A stretch of 64,000 nt of DNA from Robertmurraya dakarensis (GTDB lineage Bacteria; Bacillota; Bacilli; Bacillales; Cytobacillaceae): NCBI RefSeq assembly GCF_900156875.1, contig NZ_LT707409.1, forward strand, positions 3,369,435-3,433,434, read 5' to 3'. The position numbers and the translations under genes were made by a program. This document shows, in pieces, positions 8,694-17,685 of the stretch (positions are counted from its first letter, which is position 1; each line of letters opens with the position of its first letter). The notes under the pieces are model-generated. The model was not told where the DNA came from. It was given only the letters and a program-made list of their open reading frames with translations, and searched no databases.

Positions 8694-8725
8694 AAAAGAA
8701 AAAACCCGCGCCAGAGTGCGGGTTG
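8694..8725 (-). terminator. spoIIQ terminator
   Basis: On the minus strand an ACCCGC/GCGGGT-type stem with small loop is followed by TTTTTTC, about 20 bp after the spoIIQ stop. It faces the brnQ terminator, so the two convergent genes are insulated. Confidence 0.85.
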
Positions 8726-8744
8726 TACATTTTATAGATAAATA

Positions 8745-9665
8745 TTATGCATCAGAAGAGTCAGTTTTCTCTTCACTTTCTTTTTCATCTGCATTTTCAT
8801 CTTCATCTACGCTTTTTTCTTCATCTTTGCTTTCATCATTGGATGTACTGTCATCCTCTGATTTGCCTTCGTCTTCTGCAGGCTCTTCACCTGTTGTTGC
8901 ATCCTCTTCTTCGGATCCTTCAGAGCTTTCAGCTTTACCGCTGTCATCTACTTCTTGACCTTCCGCTACATCCTTTTCTTGAAGAGCACTTAGCGGTTTG
9001 TTGAAGAAGTCAATTGGGTTCACTGCTACATTATCTTTACGGATTTCAAAGTGTAAATGTGTACCAGCTTCCTCGTTATAAAGACTCTTTCCAGCCATTG
9101 CAAGAGTTTGTCCTTGTTCTACTTGGTCTCCAACTTTTACATCAATATCTGTAACAGATTGATATTGTGTTACAATACCTTTATCATGCTCAATTTCGAT
9201 TACGTTGCCAAGCAATGAATCTTCTTGGACATTTGTTACTGTACCGCTTAGGGCAGCCACTACTTCAAACGCTTCTCCGTTTTCCATGGTAATATCGATA
9301 CCTGTATTCGGATGGTACGTGTTGTTGTAGAATACTAGTGCAGCTTCCTGTTCTTCTTTCGAGCTTTCAAAATCATAGAATTGTTTTTGAATCTTTACAG
9401 AATCAGGATCAACCACTGGCATTGCAAAGTTTTCCATTGAACGGTTAACTTCGACAGCCGGCTCATTAAATTCTTTACCCGTAATATCGGTAGCTTCGTA
9501 ATCGATTTGCTCATCTGTTGCTTCGTTGCTGTTTTGGAACCAAAGAACCGCGGTTAGAATGATTGCAGCACTTGCAATATAAATCGCCGGGAATGCCCAA
9601 CGCTTTTTAAAGAAGCGCTTAATACTTGAATCTTGAGAAGTTTGTTTCTTTTCTTCCTCTCTCAT
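8745..9665 (-). CDS. spoIIQ: Stage II sporulation protein SpoIIQ (LytM/M23-like)
   Basis: 306 residues: short cytosolic basic segment, one membrane span (~24-42), LytM domain (~110-220), and a strongly acidic Ser/Glu/Asp tail (~229-306). SpoIIQ, made in the forespore, binds SpoIIIAH to build the engulfment channel. In the LytM domain the second zinc motif is intact (THLHFEIRK, His203 and His205), but the residue four before the conserved Asp124 is Asn120, not His (HPNTGID), as expected for a structural rather than hydrolytic protein. AGGTGATG precedes the ATG. A matching sigma-F promoter lies upstream. The gene is divergent from the VanZ-like gene, as in B. subtilis. Confidence 0.95.
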   Translation of the reverse strand: MREEEKKQTSQDSSIKRFFKKRWAFPAIYIASAAIILTAVLWFQNSNEATDEQIDYEATDITGKEFNEPAVEVNRSMENFAMPVVDPDSVKIQKQFYDFESSKEEQEAALVFYNNTYHPNTGIDITMENGEAFEVVAALSGTVTNVQEDSLLGNVIEIEHDKGIVTQYQSVTDIDVKVGDQVEQGQTLAMAGKSLYNEEAGTHLHFEIRKDNVAVNPIDFFNKPLSALQEKDVAEGQEVDDSGKAESSEGSEEEDATTGEEPAEDEGKSEDDSTSNDESKDEEKSVDEDENADEKESEEKTDSSDA

Positions 9666-9684
9666 TTATCATCACCTCAGCTAT

Positions 9685-9714
9685 CATTCTGAACAGATAA
9701 TGATAAATATATAC
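9685..9714 (-). promoter_or_regulatory. Sigma-F promoter of spoIIQ
   Basis: On the minus strand GTATA (9710-9714), 15 bp spacer, then GTTCAGAATG (9685-9694). The sigma-F consensus is GYWTA-N15-GGNNANNMTW: the -35 is exact and the -10 misses two positions. The same imperfect -10 pattern (GTnnAnnATG) occurs before spoIIR, which supports both calls. Confidence 0.6.
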
Positions 9715-9787
9715 ATTTTTGAAAAAACTTTTTTTGTCTTATTTTTCGACAAACATATTCTAATTATGCATCGTGAGGTGAATTTTT

Positions 9788-10225
9788 TTGAAAAACTTTT
9801 TAAAGTGGTTTTTTAGGCTGCTTCCGCTGCTTTATATGGGATTGATCTGGACCTTGTCCAGCATGCCTGCAGACGCGGTTGTAGAGCTTCCTGATTCAAA
9901 AATAGATGCATATGTGAAGGAGTCACTGCATCTAATCGAATTCGCGATTCTGTATTTGCTTTTTGTCATGGCGGCGTTTACGACAGGAACATTTTCTGAA
10001 AAGCTCAGCATCACCTTTGCGGTCATCTCCTGCCTGTACGGGGCTCTTGATGAGATCCACCAATCCTTTGTCCCATATCGATCTGCAACCTGGATTGACC
10101 TCGTTAAAGACGTTACCGGCGTATTGGCGGCCTACTACTTTGTCAGAAGAGGGTATCGCCGAAATGCGTTTGACACAATTCTTAACTATTTCCATCCTGA
10201 AATGGGTGTCTCAAAAGTTGATTAG
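9788..10225 (+). CDS. VanZ-like family membrane protein
   Basis: 145 residues with four membrane spans. It has the VanZ-family features: WTLSSMPAD early, HLIEFAILYLLF (~50), and LDEIHQSFVPYRSATWIDL (~94-112). The role of chromosomal VanZ-like proteins is uncertain; some relate to glycopeptide or phospholipid effects. Translation starts at TTG 9788, with GAGGTGAA about 6 bases before it. The position next to spoIIQ is like B. subtilis ywnJ. The gene's own terminator overlaps its last codons. Confidence 0.85.
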   Translation: MKNFLKWFFRLLPLLYMGLIWTLSSMPADAVVELPDSKIDAYVKESLHLIEFAILYLLFVMAAFTTGTFSEKLSITFAVISCLYGALDEIHQSFVPYRSATWIDLVKDVTGVLAAYYFVRRGYRRNAFDTILNYFHPEMGVSKVD

Positions 10226-10243
10226 CTTTTGGGACACCCTTTT
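10204..10243 (+). terminator. Terminator overlapping the end of the VanZ-like gene
   Basis: GGGTGTCTCAAAAG pairs with CTTTTGGGACACCC (one mismatch) around an 8-base loop containing the stop codon TAG, followed by TTTTT. A long, strong stem. Confidence 0.9.
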
Positions 10244-10251
10244 TGGCGTTT

Positions 10252-10362
10252 CGCGAATAAAATGTGCTGAACGAGAATAAAGCTCTATTTTTCGCGAATA
10301 TATGCTCCTGAACGAGAATAAATGCTGTGCGAAAGCGAATATCTACCCTTTAAACGCGAATA
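10252..10362. repeat. Six-unit array, GAATA octamers every 20-21 bp
   Basis: The octamer CGCGAATA / CGAGAATA / AGCGAATA occurs at 10252, 10272, 10293, 10313, 10334 and 10355, spacings 20, 21, 20, 21, 21. The first four alternate CGCGAATA and CGAGAATA, forming a ~41-bp higher unit that includes CTGAACGAGAATAAA twice. It sits between the VanZ-gene terminator and the spoIID stop codon and codes for nothing visible. Confidence 0.85.
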
Positions 10363-10367
10363 ACAAC

Positions 10368-11390
10368 TTACTTTTTAGCTGTTATTTTTGCTAAAAGATT
10401 CGTAGAAGAGCTGATTTCTGTTCCTTTGTAGTAATGCTGGACAATTTGGTCATATGTTTTGCCTTCAACTGCCATGCCGTTTGCTCCATATTGGCTCATC
10501 CCAACTCCGTGTCCATAGCCTTTTGTATTTATAACAATGTTTTTCCCTTTTCGCTGCCAAGTAAAATCAGTCGACTTTAAGTCAAGCTTTTCACGAATTT
10601 CCTTTCCTGTAAACACTTTTCCATTTATATCAACTTTACCCACACGATTTCCCGCTGTTCTTTCAACAATTTTTCCAACTGAACTTGCATCCGCCAGCTT
10701 CACACCCAATTTGGATTCAAATTCCGATACCGGCACCACCTTTTGTCCGCTGAATTTCGGACTGTTCACATCCCATGGACTTTCCACCGCTTTTAAATAA
10801 GGAAGCGAGTTAGGCCAAATTTCATCTGAACTCTCCGTGTATCCATTGCTCGTTGAAAAAAAGGTCGCATCAATCGGTGACCCATTATACGTTAGAATCT
10901 GCCCGTTTGTTTCTTGGACAGCTTTTCGTACTTTTTCAATTTTCCAGCTATACTCACCTTTCCACTGTTCCCTTAATTCTTCATCACTTTTATAAACCTG
11001 GTGAGTAACGGTGTCTGTTACATCAGCACCATCAGGAACCCCCAATTTTTCTTCATTCATGAGCTGCTGAATAATATACGTTCTGGCAGTAAGAGCTTGT
11101 GCCTTTAATGCTTCCATTTCGAAGTCTGCCGGCATTTCCGACGCGACTACGCCTACCACATATTCCTCAAGCGGCAATGTTTGCAGCTGCTGCTGCTGTG
11201 TTCGGTAGACAGCCACTTCTACAGCAGGTTCCATAGGGTCTACCACTTCAATGCTGGAACCTTTCTCTTGGAGCTCCTCCGCCAGCTTTCCGCCTGTTTT
11301 ATCCATAAAAGGGACGACCAGCATCGTAGGAATCATGAGCGTGACTACAAATAAGACTGCGGCTAATAGAACGATTGGTTTCATTTTCAT
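10368..11390 (-). CDS. spoIID: Stage II sporulation protein D, lytic transglycosylase
   Basis: 340 residues: N-terminal membrane anchor (~5-25) and a SpoIID/LytB domain. Hallmarks are LEEYVVGVVASEMPADFEME (around 75), LKAQALTARTYI, and near the C terminus GYGHGVGMSQYGANGMA. SpoIID cleaves glycan strands as part of the SpoIID-SpoIIM-SpoIIP machine that drives engulfment. ATG at 11390 has GGAGG 8 bases before it; an in-frame ATG at 11405 is itself part of the GGAGG region and is rejected. It follows murAA, as in B. subtilis. Confidence 0.95.
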   Translation of the reverse strand: MKMKPIVLLAAVLFVVTLMIPTMLVVPFMDKTGGKLAEELQEKGSSIEVVDPMEPAVEVAVYRTQQQQLQTLPLEEYVVGVVASEMPADFEMEALKAQALTARTYIIQQLMNEEKLGVPDGADVTDTVTHQVYKSDEELREQWKGEYSWKIEKVRKAVQETNGQILTYNGSPIDATFFSTSNGYTESSDEIWPNSLPYLKAVESPWDVNSPKFSGQKVVPVSEFESKLGVKLADASSVGKIVERTAGNRVGKVDINGKVFTGKEIREKLDLKSTDFTWQRKGKNIVINTKGYGHGVGMSQYGANGMAVEGKTYDQIVQHYYKGTEISSSTNLLAKITAKK

Positions 11391-11733
11391 GTTAGAGGCC
11401 TCCATATGTAAAATTGTACAGGTTCGTTAAGACACAACTGTCATGTCTTCATTCATACATATGGCATTGGACGAGCTATTATGACAATTTGAAGTCTCAT
11501 TTTTTAAAGTAATTCTGGGTTCTTCGGCGGCCTCTTTTTAACTTCCAGCCCTGTTGACAGCCTCATAAAACCCTTTTTTAAAAAACTATGTATAACATCC
11601 ACCGTCTTAAACCACACTATCTTATGTTGATTTCTTTTACTATCATCCAAACGGTCAGATTTTCTAACACAAAATAAAAACCGCAAAATGGCTTCCCATT
11701 CTACGGTTCGTCTTTAGGTGTTGGCACCTACTA
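11391..11733. other. Intergenic region between murAA and spoIID (343 bp)
   Basis: Contains the murAA terminator (11671-11708) and the spoIID promoter region. Around 11415-11470 the minus strand reads CATATG, 12 bp, CATGACAG, a weak sigma-E-like pair. Nothing else was recognised. Confidence 0.4.
11671..11708 (-). terminator. murAA terminator
   Basis: On the minus strand AACCGTAGAATGG pairs with CCATTTTGCGGTT (small mismatches) around GAAG, followed by TTTATTTT, 26 bp after the murAA stop. Confidence 0.85.
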
Positions 11734-13047
11734 TTATGCATTCATGTCTGATACATAGTTTTGCTGAAAAGAGGCATTTTGTTCTTCTTCCTCTTTCACG
11801 CGTTCAACATCGGCATCAAGACCGGCTAACTTTTCGTGGAAGTTCACATAACCGCGATCAAGATGCTTTAATTCTGTTACCCTTGTGACACCGTCAGCTA
11901 CGAGTCCTGTTAAAATCAGGGCTGCCGCTGCACGTAAGTCGGTAGCAGAAACTTCAGCTCCTTGAAGATTCGAAGGACCATTTAGAATGACCGAACGACC
12001 TTCAATTTTCACATCAGCATTCATTCTGCGGAATTCTTCCACATGCATGAAACGATTTTCGAATACCGTTTCTGTTATCATGCTAGTGCCCTTTGCACGA
12101 AGCAGCAGGGCCATCATTTGGGACTGCATATCGGTCGGGAAGCCAGGGTGTGGCATTGTTTTAATATCAACGGCCTTTAATTTCTCAGGTCCAATGACAC
12201 GCAAGCCATCCTCTTCCTCTTCAAAAATAACACCCATTTCTTCCATCTTCGCGATGAGAGAAGTTAAATGCTCTGGTACCGCTCCTTTTACAAGAACGTT
12301 TCCGCCTGTAATCGCAGCTGCTACCATGAACGTACCTGCCTCAATGCGGTCAGGAATAATATTATGCTCTGCGCCGAATAGAACATCTACACCTTCAATT
12401 CGAATTGTACCTGTTCCGGCACCTCTTACCTTTGCACCCATCTTATTTAAAAAGTTCGCTAAGTCGACTATTTCAGGTTCTTTTGCTGCATTCTCGATGA
12501 TTGTTGTACCTAGAGCAAGCGAGGCAGCCATCATAATATTTTCAGTTGCACCTACGCTTGGGAAATCCAAGTATATTTTGGCACCGTGTAATCGGTCTTT
12601 CACTTCTGCTTCGATAAAGCCATTACCGACCTTGACGACAGCGCCCATTGCTTCAAATCCTTTTAAATGTTGATCAATCGGTCTTGATCCAATTGCACAT
12701 CCGCCAGGCAATGCTACGCGAGCACGGCCATTACGAGCAAGTAATGATCCCATTACAAGCACGGAAGCACGCATTTTACGTACATATTCAAAAGGTGCTT
12801 CTACTTTTAACTCTCTTGATGCATCGACAGTGACTTCATTATCTTTAAACACCACATCGGCATTTAAATAGCGTAATACTTCATTGATGGTGTATACATC
12901 GGAGAGAGTTGGCACATCACGAATTACGCTTTTTCCATCACTAGCTAATAATGATGCGGCAATAACCGGCAAAACTGCATTCTTTGCTCCTTCTACTTTT
13001 ACAGAACCGCTTAGCCTTCTACCGCCGCGGACGATGATTTTTTCCAA
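11734..13047 (-). CDS. murAA: UDP-N-acetylglucosamine 1-carboxyvinyltransferase, MurAA type
   Basis: 437 residues. It transfers enolpyruvate from PEP to UDP-GlcNAc, the first committed step of peptidoglycan synthesis, in the cytosol. Signatures: N-terminal [20 protein letters not shown], the loop [15 protein letters not shown] with the catalytic Cys that fosfomycin attacks, and HPGFPTDMQ later. A charged ~30-residue C-terminal tail (VKEEEEQ) extends beyond the core. Its paralogue murAB is at 52770-54056. Position (ywzB-ywmB-murAA-spoIID) fits the MurAA orthologue. Confidence 0.96.
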   Translation of the reverse strand: MEKIIVRGGRRLSGSVKVEGAKNAVLPVIAASLLASDGKSVIRDVPTLSDVYTINEVLRYLNADVVFKDNEVTVDASRELKVEAPFEYVRKMRASVLVMGSLLARNGRARVALPGGCAIGSRPIDQHLKGFEAMGAVVKVGNGFIEAEVKDRLHGAKIYLDFPSVGATENIMMAASLALGTTIIENAAKEPEIVDLANFLNKMGAKVRGAGTGTIRIEGVDVLFGAEHNIIPDRIEAGTFMVAAAITGGNVLVKGAVPEHLTSLIAKMEEMGVIFEEEEDGLRVIGPEKLKAVDIKTMPHPGFPTDMQSQMMALLLRAKGTSMITETVFENRFMHVEEFRRMNADVKIEGRSVILNGPSNLQGAEVSATDLRAAAALILTGLVADGVTRVTELKHLDRGYVNFHEKLAGLDADVERVKEEEEQNASFQQNYVSDMNA

Positions 13048-13079
13048 GTGTATTCCCCTCCGCGTCCATTTTCTCTATA

Positions 13080-13835
13080 TTAATATTCAATCGTAATGAT
13101 TGGTGTGCCAACTACGAGGGTAGTCTTTGCGCCCAATCCTTGAGTTCTAATTCCAAGTTGTAAGTTCATGTCTTTATCTTTCGTTTTAATATGATCTGCA
13201 AAAAGCGGAGAATATGCCGATGTCGATATAAAATCCGTTTCAGTTAACGACTCAACTTCCTTCGCATGAAATGAGTCCAGAAGTTCGTCCATATAATCAG
13301 ATATAGTCACAGACGATATCATCTTATCATTCAACTGACCCTTTATACAAGAAAAAATTGTGGCATTTTCTCGAAATATGTCGGAAAGCGTTTTATTTAA
13401 TTCTTGTTTTAAAAATTGCTCAGTTTCTTGGTTAACCTTCTTACCTTGGACCTCATAAATGATATACGTTTGTGGTGTGCTTTTTGTGAGGGTAGATAGT
13501 ACATGAATGTTTTCTTGGAATTCTCCAGAAGTTACCTTCGTTGCCGTTGCTTCCCACTTATCGGTACTACTCTTTATTGTCCACTCCCAAGCAGGATATT
13601 TACTTCTGAGGTTTTCCACATGCTCTTGGACTTCATTCAGCGTGTTGAATTGCAGCCCTTTTTCTCTTGCATGTAGAGACCATTCATTGATATCTATATT
13701 CTCACTTTTCATAACTGACACTAGCGTGAGAAGATCAAGTTCTTCTTGAGCCATAGTATGTCTATTCCCGTTAATACTAATAAAGAAACCAACTATTCCA
13801 ATTATAAAAAAAACAAGTAATATTTTCTGTTTCAA
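13080..13835 (-). CDS. ywmB: YwmB-family exported protein
   Basis: 251 residues. A signal peptide or membrane anchor covers ~1-22 (ILLVFFIIGIVGFFISI), followed by a soluble, presumably extracytoplasmic domain of the YwmB (TATA-box-binding-fold-like) family. Function unknown. Translation most likely starts at TTG 13835, preceded by GGGGAGGAG at ideal distance; reading further upstream to 13904 would add 23 residues before the signal and has no binding site. It lies 32 bp before murAA and is probably cotranscribed with it. Confidence 0.8.
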   Translation of the reverse strand: MKQKILLVFFIIGIVGFFISINGNRHTMAQEELDLLTLVSVMKSENIDINEWSLHAREKGLQFNTLNEVQEHVENLRSKYPAWEWTIKSSTDKWEATATKVTSGEFQENIHVLSTLTKSTPQTYIIYEVQGKKVNQETEQFLKQELNKTLSDIFRENATIFSCIKGQLNDKMISSVTISDYMDELLDSFHAKEVESLTETDFISTSAYSPLFADHIKTKDKDMNLQLGIRTQGLGAKTTLVVGTPIITIEY

Positions 13836-14084
13836 CTTAAATCTCCTCCCCTTAATAACATTGTTACCAAGGAGAGCGTAAGCATACTCAAGATCTATCG
13901 TCACTTTTTGACAATTGAAATAGTATGAGCTCTATGTACTTGTTCAATATCGCACACACCTTAAAATTTTACTGAAAATAGTTAAAAAGAGAAAAGGTAC
14001 GAAGGCCTATCTTTTCAGATAACTTTCGTGTTAATTTTAAATACTTTTATCGAGGTATTTTACAATAAACGGAAAACCCGGTGC

Positions 14085-14321
14085 TTATTGGAATATTAAT
14101 GGAAGCTGCTGCGACCAAAGTAGATAATCAAGGAAAAAATTGCTTACAATAGATCCAATCGCGATCGACAATAATATAAACAGTACCCGTGCTTGGACAA
14201 CGTGACTTCCGCGGATAAACTTATCATAGTTTAGTGCTTGAAGTGCCCACCAGGATATGCCGATAAAGACTAGGTGAGAAAAAATACTTATGATTGCTTG
14301 ATAACCAAAACCAGAAACCAT
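14085..14321 (-). CDS. ywzB: DUF1146 / YwzB family membrane protein
   Basis: 78 residues with two membrane spans (~8-30 and ~45-68) and the motif WWALQALNYDKF. Function unknown; widespread in Bacillaceae between the respiratory or ATPase genes and murAA. ATG at 14321 has GGAGG 8 bases upstream, preferred over the in-frame ATG at 14345, which lies before that site. Confidence 0.85.
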   Translation of the reverse strand: MVSGFGYQAIISIFSHLVFIGISWWALQALNYDKFIRGSHVVQARVLFILLSIAIGSIVSNFFLDYLLWSQQLPLIFQ

Positions 14322-14640
14322 CCCAGATTCCTCCTTTTCTTTCATTTAGAGCAAGTGGGCAAGAAATCATATTATAATAGAACCTATTTCATCATACCCG
14401 ATTTTGCACAAAAATATGTTGAAAAAGCCTCTTTCATTAGAAAAACACGACTAACGGCCAATACTGCGGCGGAAATCAGTGTGATTCTTCGACTTTAGCC
14501 CTTAAAGTATCCCACTATAAAAAGAAGGGGCTTTTGACCCCTTCTTCCTATAAACCTCTATATAATCCCCTTTGTGCTTTCACCAAGATCCCCCAATCTT
14601 GATAAAAACATTAACCGTAAATCTCCCAAATTGTTCCTTC
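14322..14640. other. Intergenic region between nuoN and ywzB (319 bp)
   Basis: Holds the complex I operon terminator and the ywzB upstream region. No small gene or further structure is supported. Confidence 0.4.
14517..14547 (-). terminator. Terminator of the complex I operon
   Basis: GAAGGGG pairs with CCCCTTC around a 6-8 base loop and is followed on the minus strand by TTTTTATAG, about 95 bp after the nuoN stop. Confidence 0.85.
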
Positions 14641-16164
14641 TTATTGTAACAGATCAACAAAACCATTGAAATTGGTATGCAGAAAATCAAATCCGATGTT
14701 TGGCAGGATACCGAACAGAATCGTTGCCGCAACTGAAATGATAATCGCAATGACAAGTCCAATTGGAATATTTATTTTTTCCATACTAGCAGCAGGTCTA
14801 AAGAACATTTGCGTCAAGATGCCAAAATAGTAGAAATAAGAGACAACCGTTGTCGCAATCATCACAGCAGCAAGCACATAATGAGCAGGCTCTGTGATCA
14901 ATGCTCCCATAAAGATATTAAGCTTCCCGATAAACCCAGCTGTTCCTGGAATGCCTGCCAGGGATAAGATAAAGACTGCCATGGAGACTGCAAGGATCGG
15001 TGATCTTTTGTATAAACCGGCAAACTCGCCAATATCTTCGCGGTCACTGCTTCCTGTCATAATTTGAATGACAGCAAATGCCCCAACGTTCATGAAGAGA
15101 TAAGCTCCTAAGTAGAACCATAGCGCATCAAACATGAACGCAGAAAGCGCCGTAACGGCCACTAACAGGTAACCGGCATGCGCGATGCTGGAATAAGCGA
15201 ATAGGCGCTTAATATTCCGCTGTCTAAGGGCTACAACGTTACCGATAATCATGGTAGCTCCTGCTAAGAATGCGATGTAATCCTGCAGGCTGACTAAGAG
15301 CGGTGTCATCGCAGACAGCCCTGATGTTCCAGCAGGTGTGCTCAAGTAAACGACAATAATGATTCGCACCAGTAACGCAAATCCGGCCGTTTTTGACACC
15401 ACGCTTAGGAAAGCGGTAACGGGTGTCGCAGCACCTTGATACACATCTGGTGCCCACATATGGAATGGTGCTGTCGCCAATTTAAAGGACAGACCAATAA
15501 AAATCATGAAAAAAGATAACGCTAAAATATAAAGATACTGTGAATTCGCCAACTGAGCTAATGTTGGTCCCATTTCCATCAGATTAGTTGTTCCCGTGAT
15601 TCCGTAGACATAACTCATCCCGAAAAGCGTAATCGCTGTGGAAATTCCGCCATTCACTACATATTTCATTGCAGATTCATTTGAAGGCAAATGCTTTTTG
15701 CGAATCCCTGCTAAAATCCAAGAAGAGATGGTTAAAAGCTCCAAGCCAACAAATAAAGTAATCAAGTCACCGCTCGATGACATCATCATGGCCCCAAGCA
15801 AGCCTGTCAGGAATAGATAGTAAAATTCCCCTTTGTATTCCTGCATCCCTTCTTTCGGCTCATAGCTGATCGCAATCAGCATCACCAGCGCTGAGCCAAT
15901 TAAAAGAAGAATTTTAAATGCTTTAGCAAATGAATCAAGTCTAAACGTTTCATATAGTATGGATGTTGCTTCGAGCCCTGCTAAATTGAACAGAGAAGCA
16001 AGGGCAGCCAAAATTCCTGCTAGTCCGATCCATCCTAGTATTCTTCGATTAAAATGCTTTGGCGCGAAAAGGTCAACAATGGAAAGAATCGTTGCCACAC
16101 CAAGGATGATGAATTCTGGTGCCATAACTCCCCAGTCATATGATAATAATGTCTCTAGATCCAT
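14641..16164 (-). CDS. nuoN: NADH-quinone oxidoreductase-type subunit N
   Basis: 507 residues, ~14 membrane spans, antiporter-like proton-pumping subunit of complex I. Features include the proton-antiporter core with STAITLFGMSYVYG and FHMWAPDVYQGA (~235-250), where conserved Lys and Glu residues form the channel. It is the last gene of the operon, 6 bp after nuoM, and is followed by a terminator. Confidence 0.95.
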   Translation of the reverse strand: MDLETLLSYDWGVMAPEFIILGVATILSIVDLFAPKHFNRRILGWIGLAGILAALASLFNLAGLEATSILYETFRLDSFAKAFKILLLIGSALVMLIAISYEPKEGMQEYKGEFYYLFLTGLLGAMMMSSSGDLITLFVGLELLTISSWILAGIRKKHLPSNESAMKYVVNGGISTAITLFGMSYVYGITGTTNLMEMGPTLAQLANSQYLYILALSFFMIFIGLSFKLATAPFHMWAPDVYQGAATPVTAFLSVVSKTAGFALLVRIIIVVYLSTPAGTSGLSAMTPLLVSLQDYIAFLAGATMIIGNVVALRQRNIKRLFAYSSIAHAGYLLVAVTALSAFMFDALWFYLGAYLFMNVGAFAVIQIMTGSSDREDIGEFAGLYKRSPILAVSMAVFILSLAGIPGTAGFIGKLNIFMGALITEPAHYVLAAVMIATTVVSYFYYFGILTQMFFRPAASMEKINIPIGLVIAIIISVAATILFGILPNIGFDFLHTNFNGFVDLLQ

Positions 16165-16170
16165 CCCTCA

Positions 16171-17685
16171 TCAACCTCCTAACCCAAGCATGATTGTCTC
16201 AAGTGTTGCTTGTAATGTCTCACTAAGTACACTTGGGTAAACGCCGATTAAAACAATTAATGCCGTTAGTACAAGTACTGGTACGTACTCGACAGATTTC
16301 ATATCGGTAATGCCGGCAAATTCACGATGTGCTTTTCCATAAGTCATTCCGAGCACTGCACGAAGCAGGTAAACGGCTGTCATGATAATCCCAATACATC
16401 CGATTGCTGCAAGAACTGGCATCTCTCCAAACAAGCCGAGGAATGCCATAAACTCACTGACGAACCCTGACATGCCAGGAAGCCCAAGAGAAGCAAGCGC
16501 CCCTGCTAATAAGAAGCCCGCTGTGATCGGCATGCCCTTCGCCATACCGCCAAGGCTGGAAATCGTTGATGTGTGGAATCGTTCATAAAAGATCCCCACA
16601 AGGAAGAACAACAGTGCTGAAATTAATCCGTGTGATACGACCTGGAAGATCGCCCCTTGAATGCCCGCTTCATTCATCGCACCTAATCCGATTAAGACAA
16701 TTCCCATATGCGAAATCGAGGAGTAAGCAAGTACCATTTTGAAATCCTTTTGAATCCAGGCCAAGAAGGCGCCGTATAAAAGGTTGATTACCCCTAGGAC
16801 TGCTAAAAGTCCTGCAAGGCTCTGGAACTGCTCTGGGAAAATCCCCATACCAAAACGGATTAAACCGAACGCACCGATTTTTAAGAGAATACCAGAGTGA
16901 ATCATGACGATGGAAGGCGGTGCCTGTACGTGAACGCGAAGCATCCATGTATGCAATGGAAAAATAGGCAGCTTCACACCGAAAGCAATTAATAGCGATA
17001 TCAGCAATCCAAATTTCAATGACTCTGAAATTGGCGCTGGTGTATTTGGATTTTCAACTGCCATCAGCTGTGCAAGAGCTTCGATGTTCGATGTACCCGC
17101 ACGAGCGAACAAAATGACGATGACAATTAATAGTACCGCAGATCCTAAGCCGTTATAAATTAGATAGCTGTAAGCAGCTTTTTCTTTTTCAAAATAACCC
17201 CATTTTCCGATTAAAAAGAACATTGGAATCATCGTAATCTCGAAAAAGATGAAGAATAGAATTAAGTTCTCTGCTGCAAAGACACCGAGCATTCCAATTT
17301 CTAATAGAAGGAAGAGCATAAAATAGCCTTTCCATTCTGATTTAATATGAACGGAAGCTATCGCTGCAAGTGACGACACGATCGCTGTTAACACGATTAA
17401 TACCAGCGATAGGCCATTTAAGCCTAATTCATAATCAATCTTGAACAGTCCCATTTCGGCAAAATCACCAAAATGAATCCAATCTGCCTTTACATCATAG
17501 CGGTTGAGATCCGCTCCCCCTCTGTATTGAAAGAAAGCAATTAATGATAGAACAAGTGTCGGTACTGTTGCTAAAAAACCGATAAACTTGATCAATGTTT
17601 CACTGTTTTTTGGCAATAACGCCAAAATAATAATTCCAAGCAATGGGGAGAATACTAAAATGGATAAAAAGTATGCTTCGTTCAT
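16171..17685 (-). CDS. nuoM: NADH-quinone oxidoreductase-type subunit M
   Basis: 504 residues, ~14 spans, second antiporter-like subunit. Recognised by FFIFFEITMIPMFFLIGKWG (~140-160, with the channel Glu) and FPLHTWMLRVHVQAP (~240). The start codon overlaps the nuoL stop by 4 bp (ATGA). Supports proton translocation in the membrane arm. Confidence 0.95.
   Translation of the reverse strand: MNEAYFLSILVFSPLLGIIILALLPKNSETLIKFIGFLATVPTLVLSLIAFFQYRGGADLNRYDVKADWIHFGDFAEMGLFKIDYELGLNGLSLVLIVLTAIVSSLAAIASVHIKSEWKGYFMLFLLLEIGMLGVFAAENLILFFIFFEITMIPMFFLIGKWGYFEKEKAAYSYLIYNGLGSAVLLIVIVILFARAGTSNIEALAQLMAVENPNTPAPISESLKFGLLISLLIAFGVKLPIFPLHTWMLRVHVQAPPSIVMIHSGILLKIGAFGLIRFGMGIFPEQFQSLAGLLAVLGVINLLYGAFLAWIQKDFKMVLAYSSISHMGIVLIGLGAMNEAGIQGAIFQVVSHGLISALLFFLVGIFYERFHTSTISSLGGMAKGMPITAGFLLAGALASLGLPGMSGFVSEFMAFLGLFGEMPVLAAIGCIGIIMTAVYLLRAVLGMTYGKAHREFAGITDMKSVEYVPVLVLTALIVLIGVYPSVLSETLQATLETIMLGLGG

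Noticed and set aside
11987-12673. 228-codon plus-strand frame opposite murAA
   Set aside because: Antisense shadow of a strongly conserved gene; no ribosome binding site and no family resemblance.
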